Assembly (NCBI GenBank): GCA_029881435.1
Contig: JAOUMR010000020.1
Coordinates: forward strand, 1 to 41,567
From: Nitrospira sp.
GTDB lineage: Bacteria; Nitrospirota; Nitrospiria; Nitrospirales; Nitrospiraceae
Reading direction: 5' to 3'
Length of the DNA: 41,567 bases
Shown here: piece after piece, positions 26,009 through 34,127 of the stretch
How positions within the stretch are numbered: position 1 is the first letter of the stretch
Layout: each line of letters begins with the position of its first letter
Made by a program: the position numbers and the translations under genes
Notes under the pieces: generated by a model
The model's input: the letters and a program-made list of their open reading frames with translations, nothing else
Told to the model about the DNA's origin: nothing
Databases searched by the model: none

Positions 26009-26657
26009 AACTCCAGTTCACACCATTCGTGTGTTGCTTGTCGACGATCACGAAGTGATTCGCGTGGGGCTTCGGACCGTTCTGGCTCAAAGCCAGGGCA
26101 TCAACGTGGTGGGGGAAGCCGGCACCGTGGCCGATGCAGTTCAACAGAGCCAGAAGCTGAAACCAGACGTCATCTTGATGGATGTGCGTCTCCCGGATGG
26201 TTCCGGTGTCGATGCCTGCCGAGAGATTCTAGGGGCTCTTCCCTCCACCAGAATCGTCTTTCTGACGTCCTATGCAGACGACGATTCGGTGCTTGCCGCA
26301 GTGCTCGCCGGCGCCCATGGCTACGTGCTGAAGGAAATCGACTCCTTGGGATTGCTGGAAGCCATCCGTTCAGTCGCAAATGGCCAATCCATCCTAGACT
26401 CTACCGTCACCGAACGAGCTCTGAGGTGGCTGCGAGGACTTCACGATCTACCGGCGACTCCAGGGACCGACCAACTTTCATCTCAGGAAGAACGAGTCGT
26501 GGCATTAGTTGCCGAGGGGAAGACCAACAAGGAAATTGCCGTTGCCCTCGGGCTCAGTGACAAAACCGTGAAAAACTATCTCGCGAACGTCTTTCAGAAG
26601 CTTCGCATCACGCGTCGCACGCAGGCTGCCGCGTTCTTCGTCAAGCGGCAAGGCTGA
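25995..26657 (+). CDS. NarL/FixJ-family response regulator
   Basis: This 220-residue transcription regulator has a receiver domain (about 11-125) with acidic Asp17 and Asp18, phosphoacceptor Asp63 (LMDVRLPDGSG), Thr91 and Lys113. A LuxR-type helix-turn-helix (about 158-216; LSSQEERVVALVAEGKTNKE, then SDKTVKNYLANVFQKL) follows. AAGGAGGG at 25982-25989 lies 5-6 nt before the ATG at 25995, which is inside the end of the kinase gene, so the pair is translationally coupled. It is the obvious partner of the giant kinase and probably also of the paralogous kinase at 16235. Its targets are unknown. Confidence 0.95.
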   Translation: MLTTKTPVHTIRVLLVDDHEVIRVGLRTVLAQSQGINVVGEAGTVADAVQQSQKLKPDVILMDVRLPDGSGVDACREILGALPSTRIVFLTSYADDDSVLAAVLAGAHGYVLKEIDSLGLLEAIRSVANGQSILDSTVTERALRWLRGLHDLPATPGTDQLSSQEERVVALVAEGKTNKEIAVALGLSDKTVKNYLANVFQKLRITRRTQAAAFFVKRQG

Positions 26658-26665
26658 GGCCACAA

Positions 26666-26678
26666 CATTCGGCTCTAG
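26666..26678 (+). repeat. Shared upstream element of sensor genes, copy C
   Basis: CATTCGGCTCTAG is identical to the 13-mer at 19005-19017 and close to 16035-16047. It starts 9 nt after the regulator stop and lies about 130 nt before the third sensor gene. The CATAGGACACTG part found in copies A and B is not present here. Confidence 0.55.
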
Positions 26679-26809
26679 TATTGTAGGGGCAAAATTCTAC
26701 TCGCCTTACGACCTTCATCTCTGGGCAGTCTTCCGCAATTCAGATAGGCTAACTCTGGGTAGTTGTCGTCGCAAGTCACCGGGTTGTGCCTACCGGGAGG
26801 TTGTCCTGC

Positions 26810-29104
26810 ATGACGGCTGGTCTCTTCCTAGGGTTGCTCCTGCTCGTGGGTCTCTCCCTCTGGATCGCAATTCGAGAGCACCGGGAAAATGTATTGAAGT
26901 CGAGGGTCATCGCGGCGACGAATTGCGGCGTCCTTGTGACGGATGCGACGCTCCCACATTATCCCGTCATCTATGTGAATCCGTCGTTCCTGTCGTTGAC
27001 CGGCTATGCCGAGCATGATGTTGTTGGCCAAACCACGGCGATATTGAACGGTCCTGCAACCGATCGCGCATCGATCGAAAAGCTTGCATGGGCGCTCCAA
27101 GACGGACGAGCGTGCCGCGTATCGTTGCGCCAATATCGAAAAAATGGAACGTCGTTTTGGAATGAGGTGACATTGTCGCCGATTGAGGACCGGACAGGAC
27201 GTGTTCGGTCCGTTATCTGGGTGATGAGGGATGTGTCCCGTCTCCTGCAGGCGGAAACAGGGGTTCATAAAGTGCCTTCTCCGACATTTCTGTGTGACCT
27301 CGCTTCTGAAGGTATGCTAGTCACGACGGAGTTTGAGGTTGTCTATGTCAACAAGACTGGTTTGAAGATTCTCGGGGCCGAATCGGCCGAACAAGTCATC
27401 GGGAGTCAGTATCTCGATATCGTGCACCTTGAGTTGCGGGAGGCGGTACGCCTCTGGATTGGACAGACAGTGGGATCAAGTCAGTCGACCAGGCGGCTGG
27501 AAACACAACTCTTACGATGTGATGGGCAGGGAGTTGTTGTTGAACTGTCTGTGGCTCCACTCATGTGGGATGGAAATGAGTCTGTTCTGATCCGTTTTTC
27601 AGAGATTTCTCGCCAGAGGCAACCTGAAACCCAATCACTCCATGGCCGAAATAGGCTGGGGCAAGGTCAGACCATCGCGGACAGTGAAAACTGGGGGTGG
27701 ACAATCAGCGAGGGTGCTGAGATCTGGTCGGAAGAGCACTACCGTGTATTTGGATACGAGCCAGGTTCGGTTCCACCAACGTATGAGACTTTTAAAAAGG
27801 TCCTTCATCCAGAAGACCGCGATCGCGTTCTGACCTTGGTGGAGGAAACGTTCAGTTCGGACCGCCCATATGATATCGAGTGTAGAATCATCCAGCCTAG
27901 TGGCGATGTTCGATTTGTCCGTTGTCGAGGAGTGCTCATCCAAGGCTCCTCCGACCAACCAATTCGGATGTCAGGAACAATTGAGGATATCACTGACTAC
28001 AGGCTTATTGCGGCTATGGCGGAGGACCGAGACCTTCAATTTAAGACGGTCATGGAGTCTGTTCCCAACGGCATGCTCATGGTTCGGCAAGATGGTACCA
28101 TTTCTCTCGTCAATAGCAGCGTCGAGCGAATGTCCGGCTATGTTCGTGAAGAGTTGTTAGGTCGGCCTATGGAGTGCTTACTTTCAGCACGAGATCGAGA
28201 CCAGCAGCGGGAAGCACGTGCCGCCTGTTTTACATCCATCGCGTCAGATTCCACGGACATCAGTCAAGAATGGCACGGACTTCGAAAGGATGGTTCGGAA
28301 TTCCCGGTCAAAGTCTGTTTCCACCCTGTTCATCTATCCAAAGGAAGGACAATCTTGATCACCATGATCGATCTCACGGCTCGCGAGCAGGCCGAACAAT
28401 CGCTCGTGGACATCGAGGCACGATTTGATCTTGCGGTCCTGGCGGGACGGGTGGGAATCTTCGAATATGATCACCGGACAAACACGCACCACTGGTCGCC
28501 GATGTTGCGTGAGATCTATGGAGTGAGCGCTGAGGAATCACCTTCGTTGGAGCGCTATCTGGAACTGGTGCACCCCGGGGATCGAGAGAGGATGCACCGC
28601 GCGGCCTTATGTGTTCCTGATACCGGGAGAGAGGGGCTGGACACGGTTGAGCACCGACTAGTCCGGCCCAGTGGTTCCATCCGGCACATCAGTCTTCGAA
28701 CTCTGACACAGTTTGAAGGTGAGGGGAGCATGCGGCGACCCATGCGTACGATGGGGATGGTTGTTGATATCACGGATCGTGTGCATAGCGAAATGGTGGT
28801 ACGAGTCGTGAAGGAAATAGAAACCATGAGAACCTTGACCGGTGGTATTGCCCATGAGCTGAACAATAGTCTCACGGCAGTACTGGGCTTCAGTGAGTTG
28901 GCACTGGCGTTGATCCCCGCCGAGAGCAAAGCCCATCGCCATCTCATCCAAGTGATCGGGGCAGGACGAAAAGCGCGCGAGGTAGCCTATCGGATTCGCC
29001 GCGCCATAGACCACGCGTCGACCTACTCGGTATCCAGGCCGATCGAACAAGCACCATCTACGTTATCCATCGAGGTCTCGGATGCCGTCGGTCCTCGTGG
29101 TTGA
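26810..29104 (+). CDS. Membrane-anchored multi-PAS sensor ending in a DHp domain, without an ATPase domain
   Basis: This 764-residue protein has one N-terminal TM helix (about 3-21) and then five PAS domains at about 34-144, 160-267, 290-397, 407-527 and 534-657. A HisKA/DHp domain (about 664-730) with phosphoacceptor His682 in GGIAHELNNSLTAVLG comes last. The protein stops about 35 residues after the DHp, so no HATPase_c domain is encoded. PAS1 closely follows the LOV pattern (YVNPSFLSLTGY, YRKNGTSFWN), but Thr76 stands where the photoactive Cys belongs. PAS3 resembles PAS1 of the two upstream kinases. GGGAGG (26795-26800) lies 9 nt before the ATG at 26810. A receiver-only gene overlaps its 3' end in another frame. 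It probably arose from a hybrid kinase that lost its ATPase module. Confidence 0.88.
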   Translation: MTAGLFLGLLLLVGLSLWIAIREHRENVLKSRVIAATNCGVLVTDATLPHYPVIYVNPSFLSLTGYAEHDVVGQTTAILNGPATDRASIEKLAWALQDGRACRVSLRQYRKNGTSFWNEVTLSPIEDRTGRVRSVIWVMRDVSRLLQAETGVHKVPSPTFLCDLASEGMLVTTEFEVVYVNKTGLKILGAESAEQVIGSQYLDIVHLELREAVRLWIGQTVGSSQSTRRLETQLLRCDGQGVVVELSVAPLMWDGNESVLIRFSEISRQRQPETQSLHGRNRLGQGQTIADSENWGWTISEGAEIWSEEHYRVFGYEPGSVPPTYETFKKVLHPEDRDRVLTLVEETFSSDRPYDIECRIIQPSGDVRFVRCRGVLIQGSSDQPIRMSGTIEDITDYRLIAAMAEDRDLQFKTVMESVPNGMLMVRQDGTISLVNSSVERMSGYVREELLGRPMECLLSARDRDQQREARAACFTSIASDSTDISQEWHGLRKDGSEFPVKVCFHPVHLSKGRTILITMIDLTAREQAEQSLVDIEARFDLAVLAGRVGIFEYDHRTNTHHWSPMLREIYGVSAEESPSLERYLELVHPGDRERMHRAALCVPDTGREGLDTVEHRLVRPSGSIRHISLRTLTQFEGEGSMRRPMRTMGMVVDITDRVHSEMVVRVVKEIETMRTLTGGIAHELNNSLTAVLGFSELALALIPAESKAHRHLIQVIGAGRKAREVAYRIRRAIDHASTYSVSRPIEQAPSTLSIEVSDAVGPRG

Positions 29105-29453
29105 CGATCAGGACCAAGTTCGTCACCTCATCAAAGAAACTCTGGAGCAAGCGGGCTACGAGGTGGAAGAAGCCCGCAATGGGAAAGAGGGGCTTGAGCG
29201 ATATCGAACGAAGTCAGCGGATCTTGTGATCATGGACATCCTGATGCCTGAACAAGATGGGTTAGAAGGAATTATCACGCTCCGCCGTGAATTTCCCGAT
29301 GCTCGTGTGATAGCCATGACTGGAGGATGTGAATCGATCGGTGTCCTCAATTTCTTGGACATTGCCACAATGCTTGGTGCTACACGGACACTACACAAGC
29401 CCTTCGAGCTCAAAGTTCTCCTTGATACGGTCGCCGCGGAAGTGATGAACTAG
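29082..29453 (+). CDS. Single-domain response regulator (receiver only)
   Basis: This 123-residue CheY-like protein has only a receiver domain. Acidic residues Asp8 and Asp9 (VVDD), phosphoacceptor Asp52 (IMDILMP), Thr80 and Lys106 (HKPFE) are all present, so it should be phosphorylatable. There is no output domain. GAGG at 29072-29075 precedes the ATG, and the gene overlaps the 3' end of the PAS-DHp gene by 23 bp in the +1 frame. The order PAS...DHp then REC is that of a hybrid kinase split in two with the ATPase part missing. The kinase that phosphorylates it is not obvious from the window. Confidence 0.93.
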   Translation: MPSVLVVDDQDQVRHLIKETLEQAGYEVEEARNGKEGLERYRTKSADLVIMDILMPEQDGLEGIITLRREFPDARVIAMTGGCESIGVLNFLDIATMLGATRTLHKPFELKVLLDTVAAEVMN

Positions 29454-29545
29454 ACGAATTCACTCTTCGCGCGTGCCTTCTTCCCATTGACATCACCAGG
29501 CCGTCCCGTCAAACTCCGCCCTTTCGTGTCAGCCTCATCTTCACC

Positions 29546-29971
29546 ATGAGACTTCTGAATCTCGTTCTTGGTACGGTGGTCGCTGCGGTCGGGTTTTGGC
29601 TGATCTGGGGAAGTGTTTCTCCGTTCCTCGTGCTGGGATGGGCTTTCGCCGTGGGATTGTTCCTATGCGTGATGGCGGATTCGATCTCAAAAATATGGGC
29701 GTGGTCGACGCTGTTGCTCGGCATTGAGAGCTTTGTGTGGCCGTTGGTGTTGATGGTGCAACTCAAGGGAGCCTCGGACACAGTTCCTGAAGCCGAAATG
29801 GGAACGATGCTATCCGCGGTCGTCCTGGGGCTCTTTTCATCTGTGTTTTGGGTATCATTCGCTTACGGGTTGTTCAATCGAGCTCGCAAAGCTGACTCAG
29901 CACCGCCCAAAGAACGCCCAGCCGCGTTGTTAGGATCGCGGTCGACCAAGAAGAAAAAAAAGATCGGCTAA
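29546..29971 (+). CDS. Small integral membrane protein of unknown function
   Basis: The 141-residue product has four likely TM helices (about 5-23, 26-45, 50-71 and 88-109) and a basic C-terminal tail ending in a lysine run (STKKKKKIG) that should be cytoplasmic. I do not recognise the family. No strong Shine-Dalgarno site precedes the ATG. It is convergent with priA, with two bases between the stop codons, so the two genes may share a bidirectional end, though no hairpin is seen. Confidence 0.75.
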   Translation: MRLLNLVLGTVVAAVGFWLIWGSVSPFLVLGWAFAVGLFLCVMADSISKIWAWSTLLLGIESFVWPLVLMVQLKGASDTVPEAEMGTMLSAVVLGLFSSVFWVSFAYGLFNRARKADSAPPKERPAALLGSRSTKKKKKIG

Positions 29972-29973
29972 CC

Positions 29974-32241
29974 TTAGCCAGTTTCAACCGGGTCTATGTC
30001 GATGGCAAACTTGATCTGTCCTCTTCGGTACTGTTGCTCCAAATTCTGCACAGAATCATGGACCCGACGACTCAGCGTCCGGCAATCGGCTGCCTTGACC
30101 AGCATGCGGTGCTGGTGGTTTCGAGGCTGTCTGTTTAAGGCCGGTACAGGCCCTAACACGATGAGGGACTCCTGGTCATGGGCACTTCGACTAAGCTCTG
30201 TGGCCCAGCGCTTTGCGGCTTCTTCGACAATCTCAAGGCTCTTCCCAATCACTGAAAGCTCGGCGATATGGCACAGCGGTGGATAGTAAAGAAGTTGGCG
30301 TGCGGCACGCTCTTCCTCGTAGAACCGATCGGGGTCACCCGATAGCAGAGCCTGGACGGCATGATGGGTGGGGAAGCGTGTCTGGACGATGACTCGACCT
30401 CCTACGGATGCCGGAGAGGCCACGCTTGCGGCATCAATCAGCAGCTGATAGGTCTGCTCGGCTGAGCGAAAATCAGAGACATGCAACCCGGAATCTGCTT
30501 GAAGAATTCCTACTAGTCCATAGTGAGGGAGTGGTTCTCTGCGAAACAGCGCTTGCGTCCCAATCAGGATATCCCAAGCCCCCGACCTGGCGGATTCCCA
30601 CAGCTGACGGGCGGACGCCGGGCGACGCAGCGTGTCACCATCGATTCGGGCAATCTTAGCCTGTGGAAACAAACGACGAGTGTCGGTCTCAACCCGCTCC
30701 GTGCCGTCTCCTATGGGACTCATACGGGACGAATGACACGAAGGACAGGAGTCAGGCACCTGATCCGAGCGACCACAGTAGCGGCACGTGAGTTGGCTGA
30801 CCTCCCGATAGTAGGTGAACGGCACGGCGCAAGCGGCACAGCGAGGGACCCAGCTGCAATCTCGACACACCAAGGTCCTTGCATACCCTTTTCTATTGAG
30901 AAAGAGCAGTATGGTTCTATGATTTCCAAGTGCTTCTTGCATCGCCGAGATCAGTTTGTGGCTGAATAGGGTCCCTCCCGGCTCCTTGCGGAGGTCCACG
31001 AGCTCGATCTTTGGTTGAAGGGCCACATCGTGCGATACGTAGTGATGCTCGGCTGTGGCGTCGAATTTTGACTCGAGGGATGGCTTCGCGGAGGCAAGTA
31101 TCAAGAGTGCCTGCTCGCTCTCGGCCCTCAGACTTGCGACCTCACGGGCATGATATCGAGGCTCCTGAGGTTCTTTAAGGGCAGCGTCCTCCTCTCCTTC
31201 GATCCAGATCAGTCCAATCGATTCGATAGGTGCAAAAATGGCGGAGCGGGTTCCGACGACTACCGATGGCATTAAACCTTGACTCTGTTCCAATCGATCT
31301 GATTCCAAGGACGAGTGTGCAAGAGTAATCTGAAGCCCGGTGAGAGTTGAGAGCCACTGCTTGAGCCAGGTTGCTCTCGCGATCTCGCCGGTAACCACAA
31401 TGGTGGAACGTTTCAGGGAATGCGCTTGTTGAATGGCGTCGGCAAGCCTTCTGATTCGATGGGGCCATGGAGCATGGAGAACGAGTTTCTGCATATGGTT
31501 GCTTTGGAGGCACTCAATGACGCGAGCCCTCCACGATAAATCCGAGTCCGGAAGACTCGTAGAGGGGAGAACGGCATTCATCGGTAGTCCGTCATCACGT
31601 TCGTACGCTACGAGCTTCCCAGGCCGTCTCCGGTGATCGGCGCTGGGGGTATCCAAAGGCACGAGGGCGAGCCACGACTCCTTGATGAGGATATCGATTA
31701 TACGTAGGGTGTCACCCCGTCGAGTCGGATGCAGAGTCGATGACAGGATTCCATTCGTTCGACGGGCAATTCGCTGAAGAGTTGGTCGTAAGTTGTCGGG
31801 ACAGTGGCCGGTTGCCAAGGCTACCCGCCCCTGCGGAGTGACAACATATCGAGTGCGCGAAGGCTGTCGCGTTACGAACGAGGAAAATATAAGCCGAAGG
31901 CATTGGCCCCAGGGTGCAACGTAATAGTTGGCGATCTTGCGGGAGAGTTCAAGCAGCTTGGGAGACAGTAACGGATCTTGTCCGTCTTGGACCAGAGAAG
32001 AGATCTCTCTAAGAGAAACGGTCTTTATCTCTGTCGGAAGCTCATTGGTCAGCGAAATAACTGCTCCTTCCAGTGCTGCACGACCAAATGGGACAAGGAC
32101 GCGGCTTCCGACGTCAATGGCCTGAGCTAAGGTAGGCGGGACGAGATAGGTGAAAGACTTCGAGATATGACGTGGAACTATCACATCCGCATAGAGTCTG
32201 TCTGTTCGCCTAATAGCAGTTGAATTCCCATCAAAATTCAT
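29974..32241 (-). CDS. priA: PriA-like replication restart protein without helicase motifs
   Basis: PriA recognises stalled forks and reloads the replicative helicase. This 755-residue protein has the 3'-DNA-binding domain (about 15-115), the winged-helix region, and all eight zinc cysteines (459, 462, 468, 471, 486, 489, 499 and 502). It also has the C-terminal domain (VLGPVPALNRQPRN.., DIDPVETG). However, the SF2 motifs are eroded. Walker A is replaced by HAPWPHRI (about 256-263), DEEH by EGEED (about 348-352), SATP by SAKP, motif V by GTQALFRREPLP, and the GRAGR of motif VI by ASVASPASVG. It should bind DNA and partners but not hydrolyse ATP. The same is known of actinobacterial PriA. The ATG lies 5 nt after an extended -10-like TGATAGAAT. 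Confidence 0.92.
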   Translation of the reverse strand: MNFDGNSTAIRRTDRLYADVIVPRHISKSFTYLVPPTLAQAIDVGSRVLVPFGRAALEGAVISLTNELPTEIKTVSLREISSLVQDGQDPLLSPKLLELSRKIANYYVAPWGQCLRLIFSSFVTRQPSRTRYVVTPQGRVALATGHCPDNLRPTLQRIARRTNGILSSTLHPTRRGDTLRIIDILIKESWLALVPLDTPSADHRRRPGKLVAYERDDGLPMNAVLPSTSLPDSDLSWRARVIECLQSNHMQKLVLHAPWPHRIRRLADAIQQAHSLKRSTIVVTGEIARATWLKQWLSTLTGLQITLAHSSLESDRLEQSQGLMPSVVVGTRSAIFAPIESIGLIWIEGEEDAALKEPQEPRYHAREVASLRAESEQALLILASAKPSLESKFDATAEHHYVSHDVALQPKIELVDLRKEPGGTLFSHKLISAMQEALGNHRTILLFLNRKGYARTLVCRDCSWVPRCAACAVPFTYYREVSQLTCRYCGRSDQVPDSCPSCHSSRMSPIGDGTERVETDTRRLFPQAKIARIDGDTLRRPASARQLWESARSGAWDILIGTQALFRREPLPHYGLVGILQADSGLHVSDFRSAEQTYQLLIDAASVASPASVGGRVIVQTRFPTHHAVQALLSGDPDRFYEEERAARQLLYYPPLCHIAELSVIGKSLEIVEEAAKRWATELSRSAHDQESLIVLGPVPALNRQPRNHQHRMLVKAADCRTLSRRVHDSVQNLEQQYRRGQIKFAIDIDPVETG

Positions 32242-32246
32242 CCCGC

Positions 32247-32255
32247 ATTCTATCA
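32247..32255 (-). promoter_or_regulatory. Extended -10 element before priA
   Basis: On the minus strand TG-A-TAGAAT (32255-32247) lies 5 nt before the priA ATG. No convincing -35 or Shine-Dalgarno site is seen. If used, the transcript would begin at or just inside the start codon. Confidence 0.35.
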
Positions 32256-32328
32256 GTGGATAATCACGAAGAACACCGGGTTTGTCCGTATGCTTGTGTA
32301 AGAGATTCGGCCAATGGATCTAGGCAAG

Positions 32329-32358
32329 CCAGGGATTCAGCGTTTGCTGAATCCCTGG
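32329..32358 (-). terminator. Hairpin terminator after the OmpA-type gene
   Basis: A perfect 13-bp inverted repeat (CCAGGGATTCAGC / GCTGAATCCCTGG) with loop GTTT lies 12 nt after the stop of the OmpA-type gene and before priA. The T-tract after it on the minus strand is weak, while TTATT follows on the plus strand. It is the strongest hairpin in the window. Confidence 0.65.
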
Positions 32359-32370
32359 TTATTCTCGAGG

Positions 32371-33951
32371 TTAGTCCGCTGGTGTTCCCGCAGCCGGTTG
32401 GTGAGGCAGATCTTGTTTGTTCGTGTCTGTCGACGTTGCGCCACTCGGATCAGAGCCATTCTCGCCGCTTGTGCCATCACTTCCAGAAGTCTGTGAGGAA
32501 TCGCCTACTGACAGGGTTCCGCTACGAGGGGAATCATCCCTGTCGGAGAGGGCAGCGCTTGCGGGGGTCTGTTGGTCCCCGTCATCACGCGCATTCAAGG
32601 TGGAAAGGTTGCCACCCCGCGATTGCGCTTGAGTCTCAGCGTTAGGTTGAGGTGCCGAGGTATCACCGTCTGGACTGTACAGAAGAATCTCCACGCGCCG
32701 ATTTTTCGTTCGACCCTCCTCGACCGCATTCGTGGCGACTGGCTTGCTATCCCCAAGCCCCACGGCGCTGGTACGAGACGATTCCACCCCACCCTTTTCC
32801 AGAAGATACCGAAGGACACCGTTTGCGCGCACCTTGGATAATTCCAAATTGTCGGGATACCGTGATTTGAGGGAAGGGCCGATCTCCACATTATCCGTAT
32901 GACCCTCGATTCGGATCAGCCTCGTATCGCCACTTGTGTGCAGGTATTCAATCAACTGATCTAGTACCGTGTAACTTTCAGGCTTAATGGCTGCGTCTCC
33001 TGAGTCGTAGTGCAGGAACTTGGCTAGCTCGCCAAGGTTGAGGCGACTTTGCCCAGAGGCATCTTGTACCTTGAGCTTGCTGGCTACCAGATCGCCTGGG
33101 ACCACATGGCTGGCCTGTTCACCGGCCACCGCTACAAGGGATTCCTCGTTTATTGCGATGGGCTGCAGCATGGGCGCAGCAGATTCAACGAGCTTGAACC
33201 GATCTCCTTTCATCACGCGTGTGTTGGCTTTAAGGACTTTGGCCACACCGGTGTGTGGTTCAGTCGTCAGTACCTTGAGTTTGCCGATTGTTCGCGAAGG
33301 AAGTCCTGCGCTGTAACGCTGGATATCGAGAAGGTCACCGGCCTTCAAGCCCTCCTCCCTGCCTCGATCCAGGTACACAACGTTAGATTGTGCAACCAGT
33401 GTCATCGATCGGTCAGCCTGGAGCTCAATGATCATGCCGTCGAGATTGGAAACGTTCTCCACGGGGCTTGGCTCGAAATCTAAAGTCGGAGCAACAAATC
33501 GCACCACTGGGTCGCCAGGAGAGATAGGCCCGTAGCTGATAACGGCTTGTGCTGTCGTCAGGGCATGATCGGCCGCTGTTACCTTCACAACCGCTGATCG
33601 ATTCACAACGAAGCCGAGATATTCCCGGGTTACCGGATGAAACACCTTACGAACGCGTCGGTACACTGTAAAAAGATCTCCAACCGCCACGTCAGTCGAG
33701 GTGTTTAGCCTGAGATAGAGTGAATCTCCCTTACCTAAAAGCATTCGATTGCCCGTGGATTGATTATCACCGGTCACCAAGTTCACGGTCCCATCGATCG
33801 GGGAGGTTTTCTGGATGGACCCACTGGCGAACGCGAGCGCACGGTCTCCTAACCGAACGGAATCGAAGTCCGATACCTGGGCGAGTGCCCTATCGAGTGA
33901 GACGCCGATACTCAAGTATAGGATCAAGACAAGGCATGCCAAGGTTTTCAT
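32371..33951 (-). CDS. Exported OmpA-domain protein (peptidoglycan-associated)
   Basis: This 526-residue protein has a signal peptide (MKTLACLVLILYLSIGVSLDRALAQ). A long N-terminal region of about 280 residues follows, with repeated beta-rich 'GD.F.VYR / GDLLDIQR / GDRFKLV' segments. The OmpA C-terminal domain (about 305-430) has IEGHTDN, NLELSKVRANGVLRYL and GRTKNRRVEI, which are expected to bind peptidoglycan. A tail of about 95 residues, rich in Ser, Gly, Asp and Gln, ends it. The ATG at 33951 is chosen because AAGGA is 7 nt upstream and it opens a standard signal peptide; the longer frame to 34077 is upstream leader. The OmpA domain is usually C-terminal, so the long tail is unusual. Confidence 0.88.
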   Translation of the reverse strand: MKTLACLVLILYLSIGVSLDRALAQVSDFDSVRLGDRALAFASGSIQKTSPIDGTVNLVTGDNQSTGNRMLLGKGDSLYLRLNTSTDVAVGDLFTVYRRVRKVFHPVTREYLGFVVNRSAVVKVTAADHALTTAQAVISYGPISPGDPVVRFVAPTLDFEPSPVENVSNLDGMIIELQADRSMTLVAQSNVVYLDRGREEGLKAGDLLDIQRYSAGLPSRTIGKLKVLTTEPHTGVAKVLKANTRVMKGDRFKLVESAAPMLQPIAINEESLVAVAGEQASHVVPGDLVASKLKVQDASGQSRLNLGELAKFLHYDSGDAAIKPESYTVLDQLIEYLHTSGDTRLIRIEGHTDNVEIGPSLKSRYPDNLELSKVRANGVLRYLLEKGGVESSRTSAVGLGDSKPVATNAVEEGRTKNRRVEILLYSPDGDTSAPQPNAETQAQSRGGNLSTLNARDDGDQQTPASAALSDRDDSPRSGTLSVGDSSQTSGSDGTSGENGSDPSGATSTDTNKQDLPHQPAAGTPAD

Positions 33952-33985
33952 AGGTTGTTCCTTTTGGGCTAGAGTCTCTTGCAAA

Positions 33986-34013
33986 ACCATAGCAAAAGTC
34001 GCTGTATTGTCAA
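33986..34013 (-). promoter_or_regulatory. Candidate promoter for the OmpA-type gene
   Basis: Minus strand: a perfect TTGACA (34013-34008), 16-nt spacer and TATGGT (33991-33986, 4 of 6). The predicted leader is about 28 nt and contains the Shine-Dalgarno site AAGGA, which supports the start at 33951. Confidence 0.5.
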
Positions 34014-34065
34014 GAATTTGAGCTTGATTGATTCGAATTTGACCGACACTTCCTCTGAGTGTTAC

Positions 34066-34089
34066 CTTGAGATCCATAAGGGTCTCAAG
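34066..34089. repeat. Inverted repeat upstream of the OmpA-type promoter
   Basis: CTTGAGATCC-ATAA-GGGTCTCAAG forms a 10-bp stem with one T-G pair. No T-run follows on either strand. It could be an operator-like site for the divergent region or an old terminator. Confidence 0.4.
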
Positions 34090-34127
34090 CTCTCTCCCTC
34101 TGAGGATATTGGCTGGGTGATGAAACT

